Assembly: GCA_019454045.1 (NCBI GenBank)
Contig: SKCR01038123.1
Span: 62,001 to 126,000, forward strand
Direction: 5' to 3'
Source: Zanthoxylum bungeanum
Lineage: Eukaryota > Streptophyta > Magnoliopsida > Sapindales > Rutaceae
Length of the DNA: 64,000 nt
In this document: positions 46,502 to 57,774 of the stretch, piece after piece
How the letters are laid out: each line of letters starts with the position of its first letter
Position numbering within the stretch: position 1 is the first letter of the stretch
Made by a program: the position numbers and the translations under genes
Notes under the pieces: model-generated
What the model was told of the DNA's origin: nothing
Databases searched by the model: none
What the model saw: the letters and a program-made list of their open reading frames with translations, nothing else

Positions 46502-48420
46502 TGTTGGTTTATATTGATGTCCCAAAAATATATTAAGCCATGAAATAGAATAAATACACAAGAAAGAGTGGCGGAAATACACTTACAAAGATCGGTTGGA
46601 TGCGATGCTCAAAAAATAAATTCTTTCCCTTTGGTGAAGATTCGGCCAAGCCTTTGTTTTGTTGATGAGAATGAAGCAAGCTCCAAGCTTTCAAGGAAAT
46701 CCAAGCTCTAAGATTGGCTTCCCTATCACCTTGTTTGATTCTTGATGTGCTAGCAAAAGATGAAAGAAAATCAAGTCTTCCTTCACCACTTGGAGTTCAC
46801 GGTTTTCGCAAGAGAGATGGAGAGAGTTTTTTTTTTGTGTTTTTGTTTCTTTGTTTTCTAAAACAATTACCATAAAAGTGTTACCAATGTTTGGTATATG
46901 GCTTTCAAAAAGTCAACACACTTTTGGCTCCAAAAAACCAATAAATGCTCTCACCAACTTGTGTCATGAATAGTGACTACATGTCACTCACCAAAAATGT
47001 GACTTAACATCTATCAATAAAGTGACAAGTGATGTGACTCGCTATGTGACTTATGGGTCCCACTTTATTCAAAATACGAGTGTGCCCGCAAACCCTTTCG
47101 GGCTCGATTTTGCTAATTCTGAATTAACGAACTTCCATCACGACGTAATTAAATAATTATGCCTAGCGAAATTAATATTTACGTCGCTAACGAATTAATT
47201 CTAAATTAACTCGTTTGCCCGAATTAAAATCTAATTTTAATTCCGCGTCGAAATCAAATTTCGTTTAATATATTGAATATATTATTTTTTCGATTAATTC
47301 CAAATTAATCTTTCTCTCTCTTCAAATAGTACTTTATCCAAGATAAAGTCTCTCTGCAATTAATCCCAGATTAATTAAGTTCGAATCATACATCATCGGT
47401 GAATCTTCGGGAAGCGACCCAAGAGATCCCTGGATATATTGGCAGTAAATACGGTCATCGGACTATCCGAACACGTACGTACTTTGTACTACGTTTTTAC
47501 CAATCTACGAGACAAGGTTGGCTTCTAGCAAAGCACCATGCCTACCCAATTCTCTAGGAATATTCTTACTGGAATATAAGATCTATATCAGGTGTAGTAT
47601 ACCGTAGTATTGCGTATTGCGATCCAATATCGGATGTCACGTGCAAGGCCTAGGGCTGGAATAGTGTCTGCCCCGTATGAAGCACATATCGGATATCAAG
47701 CAACTAGTCTCTTTGAATCGAAAAAACATGATCTTGTCATATTATCCCGATGGTTTCAACACAATAGAGAACCAGTTCTGAATCCCTGCGTGATCATCAT
47801 CTCCATATATCTGAAGTGATACTTTCGTCTTGACATCACATCCAATACACTACGATTCTCAATAAACCCAGCAGAGGCGTACACAGAACCTGTTAAAGTC
47901 CTGGATGACCAAAACCAATGCGTATCGATTTTCGCAAGTACTAGCGATGCAAGTCTCAAGTTAAGACCAAATACTCCGACCCAGAATCGGACTCTCATAG
48001 ACACATATACATACTACCAATGGGATTCCGCAGGGTCTATCCAGAGTGAAGTTTTTTTCCGTACCATCGGTAAAACACAACCTCCTATCGTACTTGCATA
48101 AGTATCCAATACTTAAATATATGAGAACTATGTCGTTATGCCCTCAACGCGCACAAGTGAAATACTAGTCTATTCCGCATTATCGATATCTGATCTCGAT
48201 AATACTACGACTAGGGATATTTAATGATTAAACTTTTATGTATTGATACTGTCTCATATCATCTCAATCTGGAACTAATCATAAGGACTTCTACCATTTA
48301 TATATCAAAGTAAATAAATACAAGATGGTAAAAGGCAATTTCATTATTACATATTTAATTTTATACAAAAACACAATGTCTTTCACAAACAGTGACGCTA
48401 TGGGTCATAACTGTCCAACA
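46502..48420 (-). repeat. 5' LTR of copia-B (1919 bp)
   Basis: Plus-strand ends TGTTGG and CCAACA. Close to the 3' LTR. Holds AGAGTGGCG at 46565-46573, about 65 bp from the primer site. U3 has clustered quasi-palindromes such as TTAATCCCAGATTAATT (about 47360). Confidence 0.93.
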
Positions 48421-48585
48421 GCCCGGAGAAATGGGTTCGTGTCAAAACCTGTAAAAGAACTCATCTTTATAGCCAGAACTGTCTCAGATTTAATTGATCA
48501 AATTTTAGCCTTTGAACTACAAATTGACCATATCCTTCTAAAATTAATTGGTCGGATAATGATCGTGGTAAGAAGCGTCAAATAA

Positions 48586-49900
48586 ATTTGGATCTTAACT
48601 TTTAATTTTCTTTTTTTTTTTTACGTACAATTTCAGCTAAGCATGTACTATCTTCTACACCAATCTTCTACTTTTTAAGACATTGGGGAAAATGTCTCAT
48701 TTAGGTTTAGGGGAGGGGAATAGTTGACTAGTATCTTATTTTTATGTTCTTTTTATTTTTAGTCAAAAATTTTCAAAAAATTCAAAAAAATTAAAATTTT
48801 GTTATAATAATTAAAAAAATATTTTGTGTTTTTGTGTTTTTAATTTTATTACTCAATGAAATTAGTGTGAGATAGCTGTGTAAGGAATTTCCACTCCTGA
48901 GACGTATCTCAACCTATTTCGGAACAAGTTAACTTTTGTTTATTTCATTTTTAATTATTTAATTTGTGAATTCTCCATAAAACTTACTAAAATGAATCTT
49001 CATATGCTCAATTGACAAGTATTATCAACATGCATGGTAACATACAACCATGTGTTAGAATTGAAAATTTTGTAATATTTAGTCTCTAATTTAACTGGAG
49101 GAAGCATTTAAAAAAGACGATGGGGAAAAAAACGTCCGAGATCCAAGTTATTAAGTCCGTATGGGTGTTTTAACACCCCTAAAACCAACTAGTTGGGAGT
49201 CACTGGCCCAATGCTTGCTACATGGATCAAAGATGTTAGAAAAAAAATATATATATATGAAGTCTGAGAAATTAAGTCTGAATGGATGTCTTAACATCTA
49301 GTGGCCTAAATCCAAATAGTTTGGGAGTCACTGGCCTAAAGCTCGTACATGGATGGATGATATTGTATATAAATAAAAAAAAAATCGGAAAAATCAGAAA
49401 AAATTCCATTGCTAAACAAAAGGGTGTGAGTTCTAATATAACTTTAGGACAAAAATATTACTCTCTTTTCAACTACACTTATGAATATTGTGGGAACAAT
49501 AACTTGATTAATACCTTGTTAGCTGTGTGTATAGAGAATGATAAAAATAATCGGAGAATTTACTTATTCGGTAATTTAAAAAGAAAGAAAACAACTATTA
49601 ACTTGGATAAGAAGTTTCACCTGATTAGTCACTGACTTGTTTATTCTCTTTCATCTTGTCCTTTAGCTTTTGTGTGCATTAGTTTTGTATTGATGTTTGT
49701 GGGTATCGTTGCTGTAAGCTCTCACGAGACTACAACTCGTCCACTAAGGACACCTAGGGGTTTAAAGGCTTTTTGCATACGCTAAATGCAACCGTGATGT
49801 CTACGAAAGTGGCTTAGTTTAATGTTTATTTTAGAGATGTTTATGTTATTTTATTTTGATGTTTTGCTTACGGACTTTCAAAATGTTAGGTTTGGGGGTG
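48586..49900 (+). other. Athila-O 3' untranslated region with polypurine tract
   Basis: Contains the AGACATTG-GGGA-AAATGTCT hairpin (48678-48697, one base less perfect than in Athila-Y), the tandem unit pair (about 49130-49250 and 49255-49370) with the inverted repeat GGGTGTT-TT-AACACCC (about 49164-49179), and the polypurine tract AGGTTTGGGGGTG (49888-49900). No gene seen; the open frame at 49282-49635 is not conserved in Athila-Y. Confidence 0.7.
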
Positions 49901-51439
49901 TAATAAGTGGTAAATGTATCACTATTTACCATTTAACTTAATATTTTGTATAGTTTCTTGAGTTTTGTGAATATTTTGATGTATTTTGTGTTATTTTTTA
50001 GATAAATAAAGTTTCAGAACTCTCTGGAATCAAATTAGGGCCAAAACAGTGAAAAACAAACAAAAAGGGCAAAATTATCTTTTGGGCGTCGTGACACGAA
50101 GCACTACTACGTCACGACCGCTAACATGCACCGAATCCTACTAAAATGTGTCGTGCTCACATGAACCGATTTTATTAACATGCGCCGATTTTGCTAATGT
50201 GCTCCATGCCATATGTCACCATCACATGTTGACGACAATCGACATTGGCACATCATCACCACGTCAGCACAATCATTCAGCTACCGACGCCGCTAAGACA
50301 TGTGTCGCTGTCTCTGTATTTTGCGTCGCAATCTTAGGCACGTCGCGACGCACAAGGGTTGCGCTTCGTGATGCGTGGTAAGAAATATTTTCTATAAATT
50401 AAGCTCAATTTTCAGAATTTGATTCATACCTTCTTCTATGTAATTCCTTAAGAATACTAAGAAGATTGTATCTTTTTATTTATTTTCAGTTCAGTAATTA
50501 ATTTTACGTAATAGTAGTTTCCTTTCTTTACTTTTCAATTTTACTTTTCAATAATGATGTGGTAAACTCCCCCCTGTTGGGGTAAAAGGTAAAGTTTTTA
50601 TTACTAATATTTAGATTAATCTCCCTTAATTATAATATATAAACTATTTAAAACCTGAATTAATGAGGATACCGCTTTATTGGTCGGTTGGTAATTATTG
50701 AAATTGGTTTTAAACTTGACTAAACTAGATAACGCCTGATTGGTCGGTTGGTAATTAATTATTAATTTGATTTAATCAGGATACCGCATATATGGCTGGT
50801 TGGTAATTGTCATGTAAAGTTTATATATTATAATAAGGGAGATCTCTAAAATAGTAGTGATAAAAGTGAATCTTTTAACCCCTAACATTTTCTTTTATTG
50901 TACTTTTACATTTTTAATTTCACCATTTACGTTTCCGCATTTACTTTCCGTCATTTACTTTCCAGCATTTACTTAATGTCTTTTTTTATTTAAGCTTTTA
51001 CTAGCCGTAAAATATGTGTCTTAGCTAAATCCGTTATCTGGGGTTGTGATGAATTCCAATATCACCGGTTCATAAGAAGTTATTTTATAGTTTAGGTAAT
51101 ATAAAAGTTTACTTATTAAGTCTTAAGCTTAATGCTTCTTGTTAACCGTTCATTAATAAGATTGATCGGGTAAACTTAAATAAATTTGACAAAGGAATTT
51201 TAGGTTTCAGCCTTAGACTTAATAGCCCACGATCTTATTTGAGGATAGATAACCTTTTAATAGATTTTCTTAAATTTAAAAGTCATCATCCAATCAAATA
51301 ATCAATCCATTAGATACTCGTAAAAAATTTGGCTTCATAAATTAATAGATTAGGTATCAAGTCCTTGTGGGATCGATACTTTTTATACAACTTGAATGAT
51401 ACGTGCGCTTGCGTTATACACGTGTGATTGCACCGGTCA
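49901..51439 (+). repeat. 3' LTR of Athila-O (1539 bp)
   Basis: Starts TAATAAGTGG directly after the polypurine tract (TG has become TA) and ends GATTGCACCGGTCA, the mirror of the TGGCCGGCG end of the solo LTR. It includes a GGTCGGTTGG/ACCGC repeat cluster (about 50645-50805) and a CpG-rich stretch (about 50085-50390). The flank AACAC (51440-51444) would be the target duplication; the partner side is lost. Confidence 0.85.
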
Positions 51440-52835
51440 AACACTATTTTAAAAAACTAGACGGAAGATCTAGTATCTAATACGTACAGTTATCGTATTG
51501 TGAGAATCGATATTCTCAACACAAAACTATACACATCTTCTTTCTTTAGCTTTATAATTTACCTTTAATTATTCACAACAATTACAAATAATTGATTAGT
51601 AAATTATGTCAAAGATATGACTTCTAAAAGTCACTAGAGTCAAGAAACGTCATTATAAGATAAAAAAAAATACCTAATGGAGTTTTCTTAATGCATGTCA
51701 AGAATCTCGAGACATGAACTAACTCGTGTCAATTCTTATAGCACAAGAAACTATTCTCTCTAGATAATTATATCATAAAACTGATATCTAATTAGATTAC
51801 TTATCGTGATATAGAAACTAAGTCACTAACCATCTTGATTTTCAAGAAAATCGGAACAACAGTTCTTGATGGTTTTAAACTAATCTAATAATATCCAAGT
51901 GTACTAACATTCTAGAATCTATTCTGGAAATAAGCAACCAAAAGTGAAGTCAGAAAACATATTCAAATAATATGCATGCAGTGGATTAGAAGTATATTTC
52001 TATCAACAATATAGAACAAAGGAAAATAAAAGTAGCAATTTCCATAAAATTACGCGCTGCATTAGTTATGAATTTTTAACCCACCAGTGTCTCCCACTAT
52101 TTTACTTAATACCATAATCCCCAACAGAGAACGAGAATTCAATAATTAAATTGAATTCCATAGTGAGAGTAGGATCCCATGAATATATTTCGACTCACAG
52201 CTTTGGCACGATCTCGCCTACGTATAGTCATTAGGTAGACAACTCATTGTCAATAACTCACCAGTGACTCCTAATTTTGGTCCTGACCATTTCTCTTTAT
52301 GACAGCTTTGGCACATTCACAAGGAGGCGTATCAAGGCTTCACTTGTCAATGACAAACTAAAGCTACCAATGTAGTCCTGACAGCTTTGGCACTTTCAGG
52401 ATTTCTACTTTCACTTGAATTTGTCTAGTATCAATTATACATATAAAATGGATAAAATTCTATCAACTACACCCTCACTGCTTTGGCACTTTCTCGGATG
52501 CAGTAATAGAAAGATACCCATAAACCGTATTGACAAGACGGACCAAGAAACATGCATCCAATATACATTACTTTACAACTATATTTAAGCGGGGATATTC
52601 CTCAAGGAAGCACTGTTCTATATCATATGCAGAATTTTAATCTAAATCATTTTCTAAACAATTGAATTCTACCTATAGAAAACATAATTTAACTTAACTA
52701 TTAAATTTTCGTTACGTTTCCCGTTAGCGTAGAATCAAAAATTCAAGAAACATATAGATTACGTGTATGTGCAAACATAAAAATTGGATTATATATCATT
52801 TATCAAGCATGACTAATGTAATGGATCAAGGATCA
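51440..52835 (-). other. Leader of copia-C, truncated
   Basis: Non-coding sequence downstream (minus strand) of a tRNA-Met primer site; cut at 51440 by Athila-O. It contains four copies of a motif like GACAGCTTTGGCAC at 52196-52209, 52301-52314, 52380-52393 and 52486-52499 (GTGCCAAAGCTGTC in the element's sense). No gag is present. Confidence 0.6.
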
Positions 52836-52852
52836 GACCTGCTCTAATACCA
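52836..52852 (-). other. Primer binding site of copia-C (initiator tRNA-Met)
   Basis: Minus strand TGGTATTAGAGCAGGTC, five bases from the LTR end. Eleven of the first twelve bases match the complement of the initiator tRNA-Met 3' end. Confidence 0.85.
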
Positions 52853-53418
52853 ATTTTTATTGGGGTTTTGGGAGTGGGTGCAGCGGAAGCGCGGTTCTGG
52901 CGAAATCATAATTTAAAACTTTTTAAATTACCGAGTAAATTATTCAATATCCAGTATGAATAATTTATTTATAATTCACCTAAACATATTTATTCGATAT
53001 AAAATAATGAAGAAACGTCGCGAAATTTTTACGAAAATATTTTTTCGTAAAATGGCATAAAATGTGTTTTTGACCGAACTGACCACCCAATACATAATAA
53101 GACTGCCCAGGTCAGTCTTAATAGAATTAGGGCAGTTCATGGGCTGCCTGAAAAGTGACAAATTCATTGTTTGGGCAGCTGTCACCCGGTAAAACCGTTT
53201 TTCAACGTTTTCGCTTATTTCAACTCTGAAATAATTTCTGGTAATTGTTCTAACACTTAAAACACATCTAATACATTCAAATGACATCATTTTCATCACA
53301 ATCGACCCAGTTTTTCCAGATCTGATTTAGAAATAAAAATAATCATTTTTTCATGCTTTAATCCAATTTTTTCAACATTAATCTAATTAATCACAAGACC
53401 AATTCAAGTCTCCACCAA

Positions 53419-54356
53419 TGTAACATCCAGCATAGGCCAGGATGCTACCAGTTGGAGACAGGAAAACCCATCTCCATAAGCCTCTGAATCTGACGAAATT
53501 TCAGCATGATGTATGTAGAACATCATGCAACCTGGCTTATAGCCAGCATTAAGAGACAACATATATGCAATCATCATCATGGCCTTAGGCCTGAACTCAA
53601 TGAACAAATGTAAATAATTGGCCTCCTCCCAAAACTCAAAATAGAACTATGCTAATACATAACTCATACATACGAAACTACAAATGCAAATACAAAGTCA
53701 AGGGCCGTGAGAACCCATAACTCGACCCAGGACTCGAAAACTCTCTTGACTACAATTTGGCGATCCAATGTCTTCAAAGTCTTCACTGAATTCCCGCTGA
53801 TTCAAATAACCGCTACTAGCCTGCAAAACTACAAACTGTTGTGGCGTGAGTCATAATGACTCAGTAAGTAACCATGCAAATAACTTGAGCATCAACATAA
53901 ACAAGTTATGAATTATTAATCTATATTAGCCTGAGCTGTTTACTTGACATACAATATGAGATAAATTTAGACTTATTATTTTATCTTCTTTATCTGACTA
54001 TACATAAACTTAATCATATTTCTTGTTTATACTTTCTAACATCCATAATCTAGTCATTGAGTTTTCATAGTTCCATCTACTCTGTCAAGTCCTATTACGT
54101 TTCGACTGTGTTACTCTGATATCTTTCTATTTTTCTATATACTTATTTCTAATCTAGTTCCGACTCTTATTATAATTATCTTTCTTTGATATCATTGAAA
54201 TATCATCAAATCGGTCTATTAAAATATTCTTTCAATTAAACATCCAACAGACTAAAATCAGTCATATAAACATGTATATGAAACTATACGATCATACGCT
54301 AATATCTTACCAATTGTTCATTCGATGTGAACATATAATATACACAGGCATTAATC

Positions 54357-54393
<37 letters not shown>

Positions 54394-57300
54394 TCTCAGA
54401 TGAATTACTAGCATATATAATTCATATGCACGTCCTGTATACTATATAAAACTTTAACATGCTATGCTTTTTAGAAGATGCTCTTTGAAAACTCTTTCTG
54501 AAAAACTATTATCTGAAAGTTTCTTTCTGAAAACTGTATCTGAAGACTGAAAGCTACACTTGAAAACTGGGATATGAAAAACTGTTTCTAAACTCCGTTT
54601 CTGAAAACCGTGTACTATAATTTGGTTTCTGAAATCTAAACACTGAAAATCTGAAAACGGTGTATTGAAAATATGAAAACTGAAAATGGCTCTACGTCCA
54701 GGACCATAACTCAACTGGACGTCTCTCTACACCCAGGACCATAACTCAACTGGGTGTCTCTATGCCTAGGACCATAACTCAACTGGGCATCTCTGAAACT
54801 GGTGGTGCTCTACGTCCAGGACAACAGCTCAACTGGCAACGCAAAGCTCTACACCCAGGACCATAACTCAACTTGCAGTGTAGCCACCACTAGGGACCAT
54901 GTACACGATCCTAAGCCGCCATCCCGGCCTTACATGTGCACATGTTCTATGTATCCGTCAATTCCAACTGTATCTCAAGTTTCATACTGGGGTGAGGTTT
55001 TACCTCATGCCCCGAAACTCACGTAAAAACTGCTAATAAACTTTTTAAAACATAAATCAAATCTTAAAACTGTATAAACCTTTTCTAAAAATATTTCATT
55101 TTAAAAAATCTCTGTTACTTTTCTTTAAAACCCTTTTGAGTTTCAAAACTTTTCTCGTCTTATCATGTATGTACATGGATATGATCATGCACTCTTTTAA
55201 ATAATGACAAATGCATGTTCATTTCTAACACTTTCTTTTATTCTAACCATACTTTTTACATAATCCCACATATGTTCATGCATATGTTCGTGTTCGTGTT
55301 TATGCATATGTACAAAGAAATAAACTATGTTTTCTATTCCTTATATGCTTACATCTTAAGTCATCTCCTATTCTATATACTTATACTGTTCACAATACAC
55401 TTTATACATATTTATACCATCATAACTTAGCTTACCTTCATCACTTACCTTATTAATGCCTCACAAAAAAATATAATGTATAGTTATATTCATACACACA
55501 CAATCGATCATTATAAACTAATATATGACTTTATATACAACAAGTTTACTTATTCATTCATTTCCATTACTCATTAATCATTTATAATCATACTAGAACA
55601 TCTATCTCAACAATAGGTTTATTTAAGCATTTTCTAAAATTAACAGTTATGTTTAATCAAATACATACAAATAATATATATCCATGTACTTACTTATTTC
55701 TCCGTGAATATTTACCCGCTTGTACCTTTATACTTACTTCCTTATAATTATCATCTTTTAAACTTTAATCCCATACCCTAGGGCGTAGCTTCTACAACCC
55801 CCAAATCCAAGTCTCAAATATATTAGGTTTATCAGTATTTACTCTCGCTTCCTGAATACGCATATACTTCGTCATTCTTATACTTTTCAATCTAAAACTT
55901 ACTGATGTCTTTCTATTTATATACGTGTATATATATATATATCTTTACCTCTATATGTGCCCATGCTTGTCTTTTACTCATACACATGCCTATAGCTACT
56001 TGTTATTATCTATATGTATATATAAGTACACTTGCCTCTTTTCCCTACATTCATCTTTATAAATATATACAAGTTTCATACATATAACCATATACAACTT
56101 TATTATATTAATAATGTCAAACACATTAAATCTCTTAAGTATTTGTAGCATGAGTTACTTACCTGATTTGCGGTCATTCCTAACTTGGATCCGATCTGTC
56201 AAAATAAGTAACAAAACACGATCAGAATCGCTATTTGCGGAACTTTCTACTCATCTAAAATAAACTACGGACTTTCTCGGAATAAGCGAATGCTCTCTGA
56301 TTCCACCGTTTAAACTTAATTACTCTAATATATGCTCGTATATACTATTCTAAACTAGCTAGATGACTCAGATTCTCACTTTACGAGTTTACGGCAAAAC
56401 TTGCGGAAAAGTTTCCGCAAATGCTACGGAATGGTCTGAAACCCTCCGAACTAATCCAGAATTACTTAATTGCCCTCGCAATATCATAATTATATCTTAA
56501 CCAGGGCTACGGTCATCTATGGTCAGTCACGTGAGAGAAATTCCCTTTTACCGGAAACTCGCTAAATCTATCGGATCGATCTAATCTATTTCGTTTCTCC
56601 CCTGATTCTACCACATTTATCGTTTTATGGTCAGTCGCGTGAGAAATTCCTTTTTACCGGCTACGGTCATCTATGGTCAGTCGCGTGAGAAATTCCCTTT
56701 TACCAAAAACTCGCTAAATCTATCAGATCGATCTAATCTATTTCATTTCTCCCCTGAATCTACCACATTTATCATTTTAATATATTAAATCATATTCAAT
56801 TCATTTCATGCTAATTCGTTACACTATGGAACTACTGGAAACATGCGAATATAAATCGTTACACTTTAAAATAACAAATTATAAACGGAGAGTCGTACCG
56901 AAATTCCGAGGCCATATTCAGACTCTCATCGGCAATACGAACACGATGGTGCTATTAGAATTTTGATCGGAGCTACTGTTCATCGTGGGTCTACTATTCA
57001 TCAGACACTTCTCTCCTTGATTCGCGTGCAACCGATCACTGTTCGGTGAAATCGAATTCGCATACTCATAGTACTCTTCGAGGGCTTTGATTCGATAGAT
57101 GGCTCGGGCCGTGAAACAAACCGACGAGCCGAGATCGGGAAACCCAAAACCGCGCCTTTCTCCTCCTTCATGTCGCTTGTGGTGTCCCCTACGTCAGTGC
57201 CGGCCACTGGCTGGTGTGACGTGGCCGGACGCTTCAGATGCCGGTGGTCAGCTGGCGAAAGGGTGGCCGGAGGGCCACCAGTGAGGGCTTCACCCCTTTC

Positions 57301-57774
57301 TCTTTCCTGGACGTTGATGTCTTACGTTTCTTTTTTTTTTCTTTGTAAATGCTGACCATAAATAACAATAATAATAACACAAATATCATAAATCCGAAAA
57401 TGACTAAAATGCCCTCATAAGGAAGGGTATTTTCAGAAATCATCAATTTTGAAGCCCTTCAGACGCGATTTTCGAAAAAGGTTCAACACGAAAGTTGTTC
57501 GTCGCAGAAAAACGAGTCCGATGGCTTAAGAATAAACTCAATCGGAGTTTGTTTGCTAATTCTATTTTCAAAACAGCAAACTTTACTCATATAGTAAAAA
57601 TCACGTAACTGACTTTTGATCCCACACGTTTTCCAGCGAGACAAATATTCATAATATATTATTCTAACCATATAACATCACTTGAACCCTTATTCTTCAT
57701 TATCTTCATGCTCCGAGACTATAACATCGGTCCGGAAATCCTCTAGAACAGTCCCGAAAATCTGGGATGTTACA
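53419..57774 (-). repeat. Solo T-LTR (4356 bp) in the copia-C LTR
   Basis: Terminal inverted ends TGTAACATCC and GGATGTTACA, flanked by ACCAA (53414-53418) and ACTAA (57775-57779), four of five identical. It is homologous to 15583-19610. No internal region or primer site follows either end, so it is a solo LTR of a gypsy element (Tekay/Del-like by its ends). Contains CTGAAAACTG-rich sequence (54475-54690), the hairpin array, ACATGTGCACATGT (54932-54945), (AT)15 (54361-54390) and a GC-rich block (about 57090-57310). Orientation is inferred from TGTAACATCCCAGATTTTC at the 57774 end. Confidence 0.82.
54694..54881. repeat. Tandem hairpin array in T-LTR, copy 2 (five units)
   Basis: Units at 54694-54722 (ACGTCCAG/CTGGACGT), 54729-54757 (ACACCCAG/CTGGGTGT), 54762-54790 (ATGCCTAG/CTGGGCAT), 54812-54841 and 54851-54881. 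The first two are perfect 8-bp stems and the third has one T-G pair; all three share the loop GACCATAACTCAA. Units 4 and 5 have the CA bulge seen in copy 1 and weaker outer stems. Confidence 0.85.

Larger units (their letters stand above)
36651..48420 (-). mobile_element. Copia-B: full-length Ty1/copia element inserted in Athila-O LOG
   Basis: 11,770 bp including a nested solo LTR (42992-44817); about 9.9 kb without it. Flanked by the duplication GCCCG (36646-36650 and 48421-48425). Minus-strand order: 5' LTR 48420-46502, primer site, leader, gag, protease, integrase, RT, RNase H, polypurine tract (AAGTGGGAGAT, 38582-38572), 3' LTR 38571-36651. Coding parts are better preserved than in copia-A but still have frame changes and a few stops. 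Confidence 0.95.
36178..48585 (+). pseudogene. LOG: Athila-O copy of LOG, split by copia-B
   Basis: Exonic parts 36178-36650 and 48426-48585, joined exactly if copia-B and one GCCCG are removed. It begins MEATSKRRVINICVFCGTSVG. Three stops are present, at codons 25 (TAA, 36250), 62 (TAG, 36361) and 98 (TGA, 36469), each explained by one C-to-T change from the Athila-Y codon type. The signature reads P-N-G-L-G-M-M-E-E: the final Glu is retained (GAA, 36538-36540) where Athila-Y has Lys. The end diverges and stops at 48583. Confidence 0.88.
21165..51439 (+). mobile_element. Athila-O: old, 5'-truncated Athila element carrying LOG and ORFx
   Basis: Its parts are 21165-21552, 34057-36650 and 48426-51439; the gaps are the insertions of Athila-Y and copia-B. 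Content in order: RNase H end, integrase, ORFx, LOG, 3' untranslated region, 3' LTR. At 21552/34057, removing Athila-Y and one AAAGT restores an open F-K-K-V-K-H reading. At 36650/48426, removing copia-B and one GCCCG restores D-A-R-R-N-G-F in LOG. The 5' LTR, gag, protease and most of RT are missing. Numerous stops show it is old. Confidence 0.88.

Noticed and set aside
49282..49635. 117-codon ORF in the Athila-O 3' region
   Set aside because: Lies over the duplicated non-coding unit and is not open in Athila-Y.
52872..52910. Possible tRNA-Met gene
   Set aside because: Only the 5' acceptor/D-arm part matches; anticodon and T arms are missing. It is better explained as complementarity of U5 to the primer tRNA.
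54361..54390. (AT)15 run, and similar runs at 17343, 18104 and 19974
   Set aside because: Ordinary microsatellites; noted in the LTR entries only.
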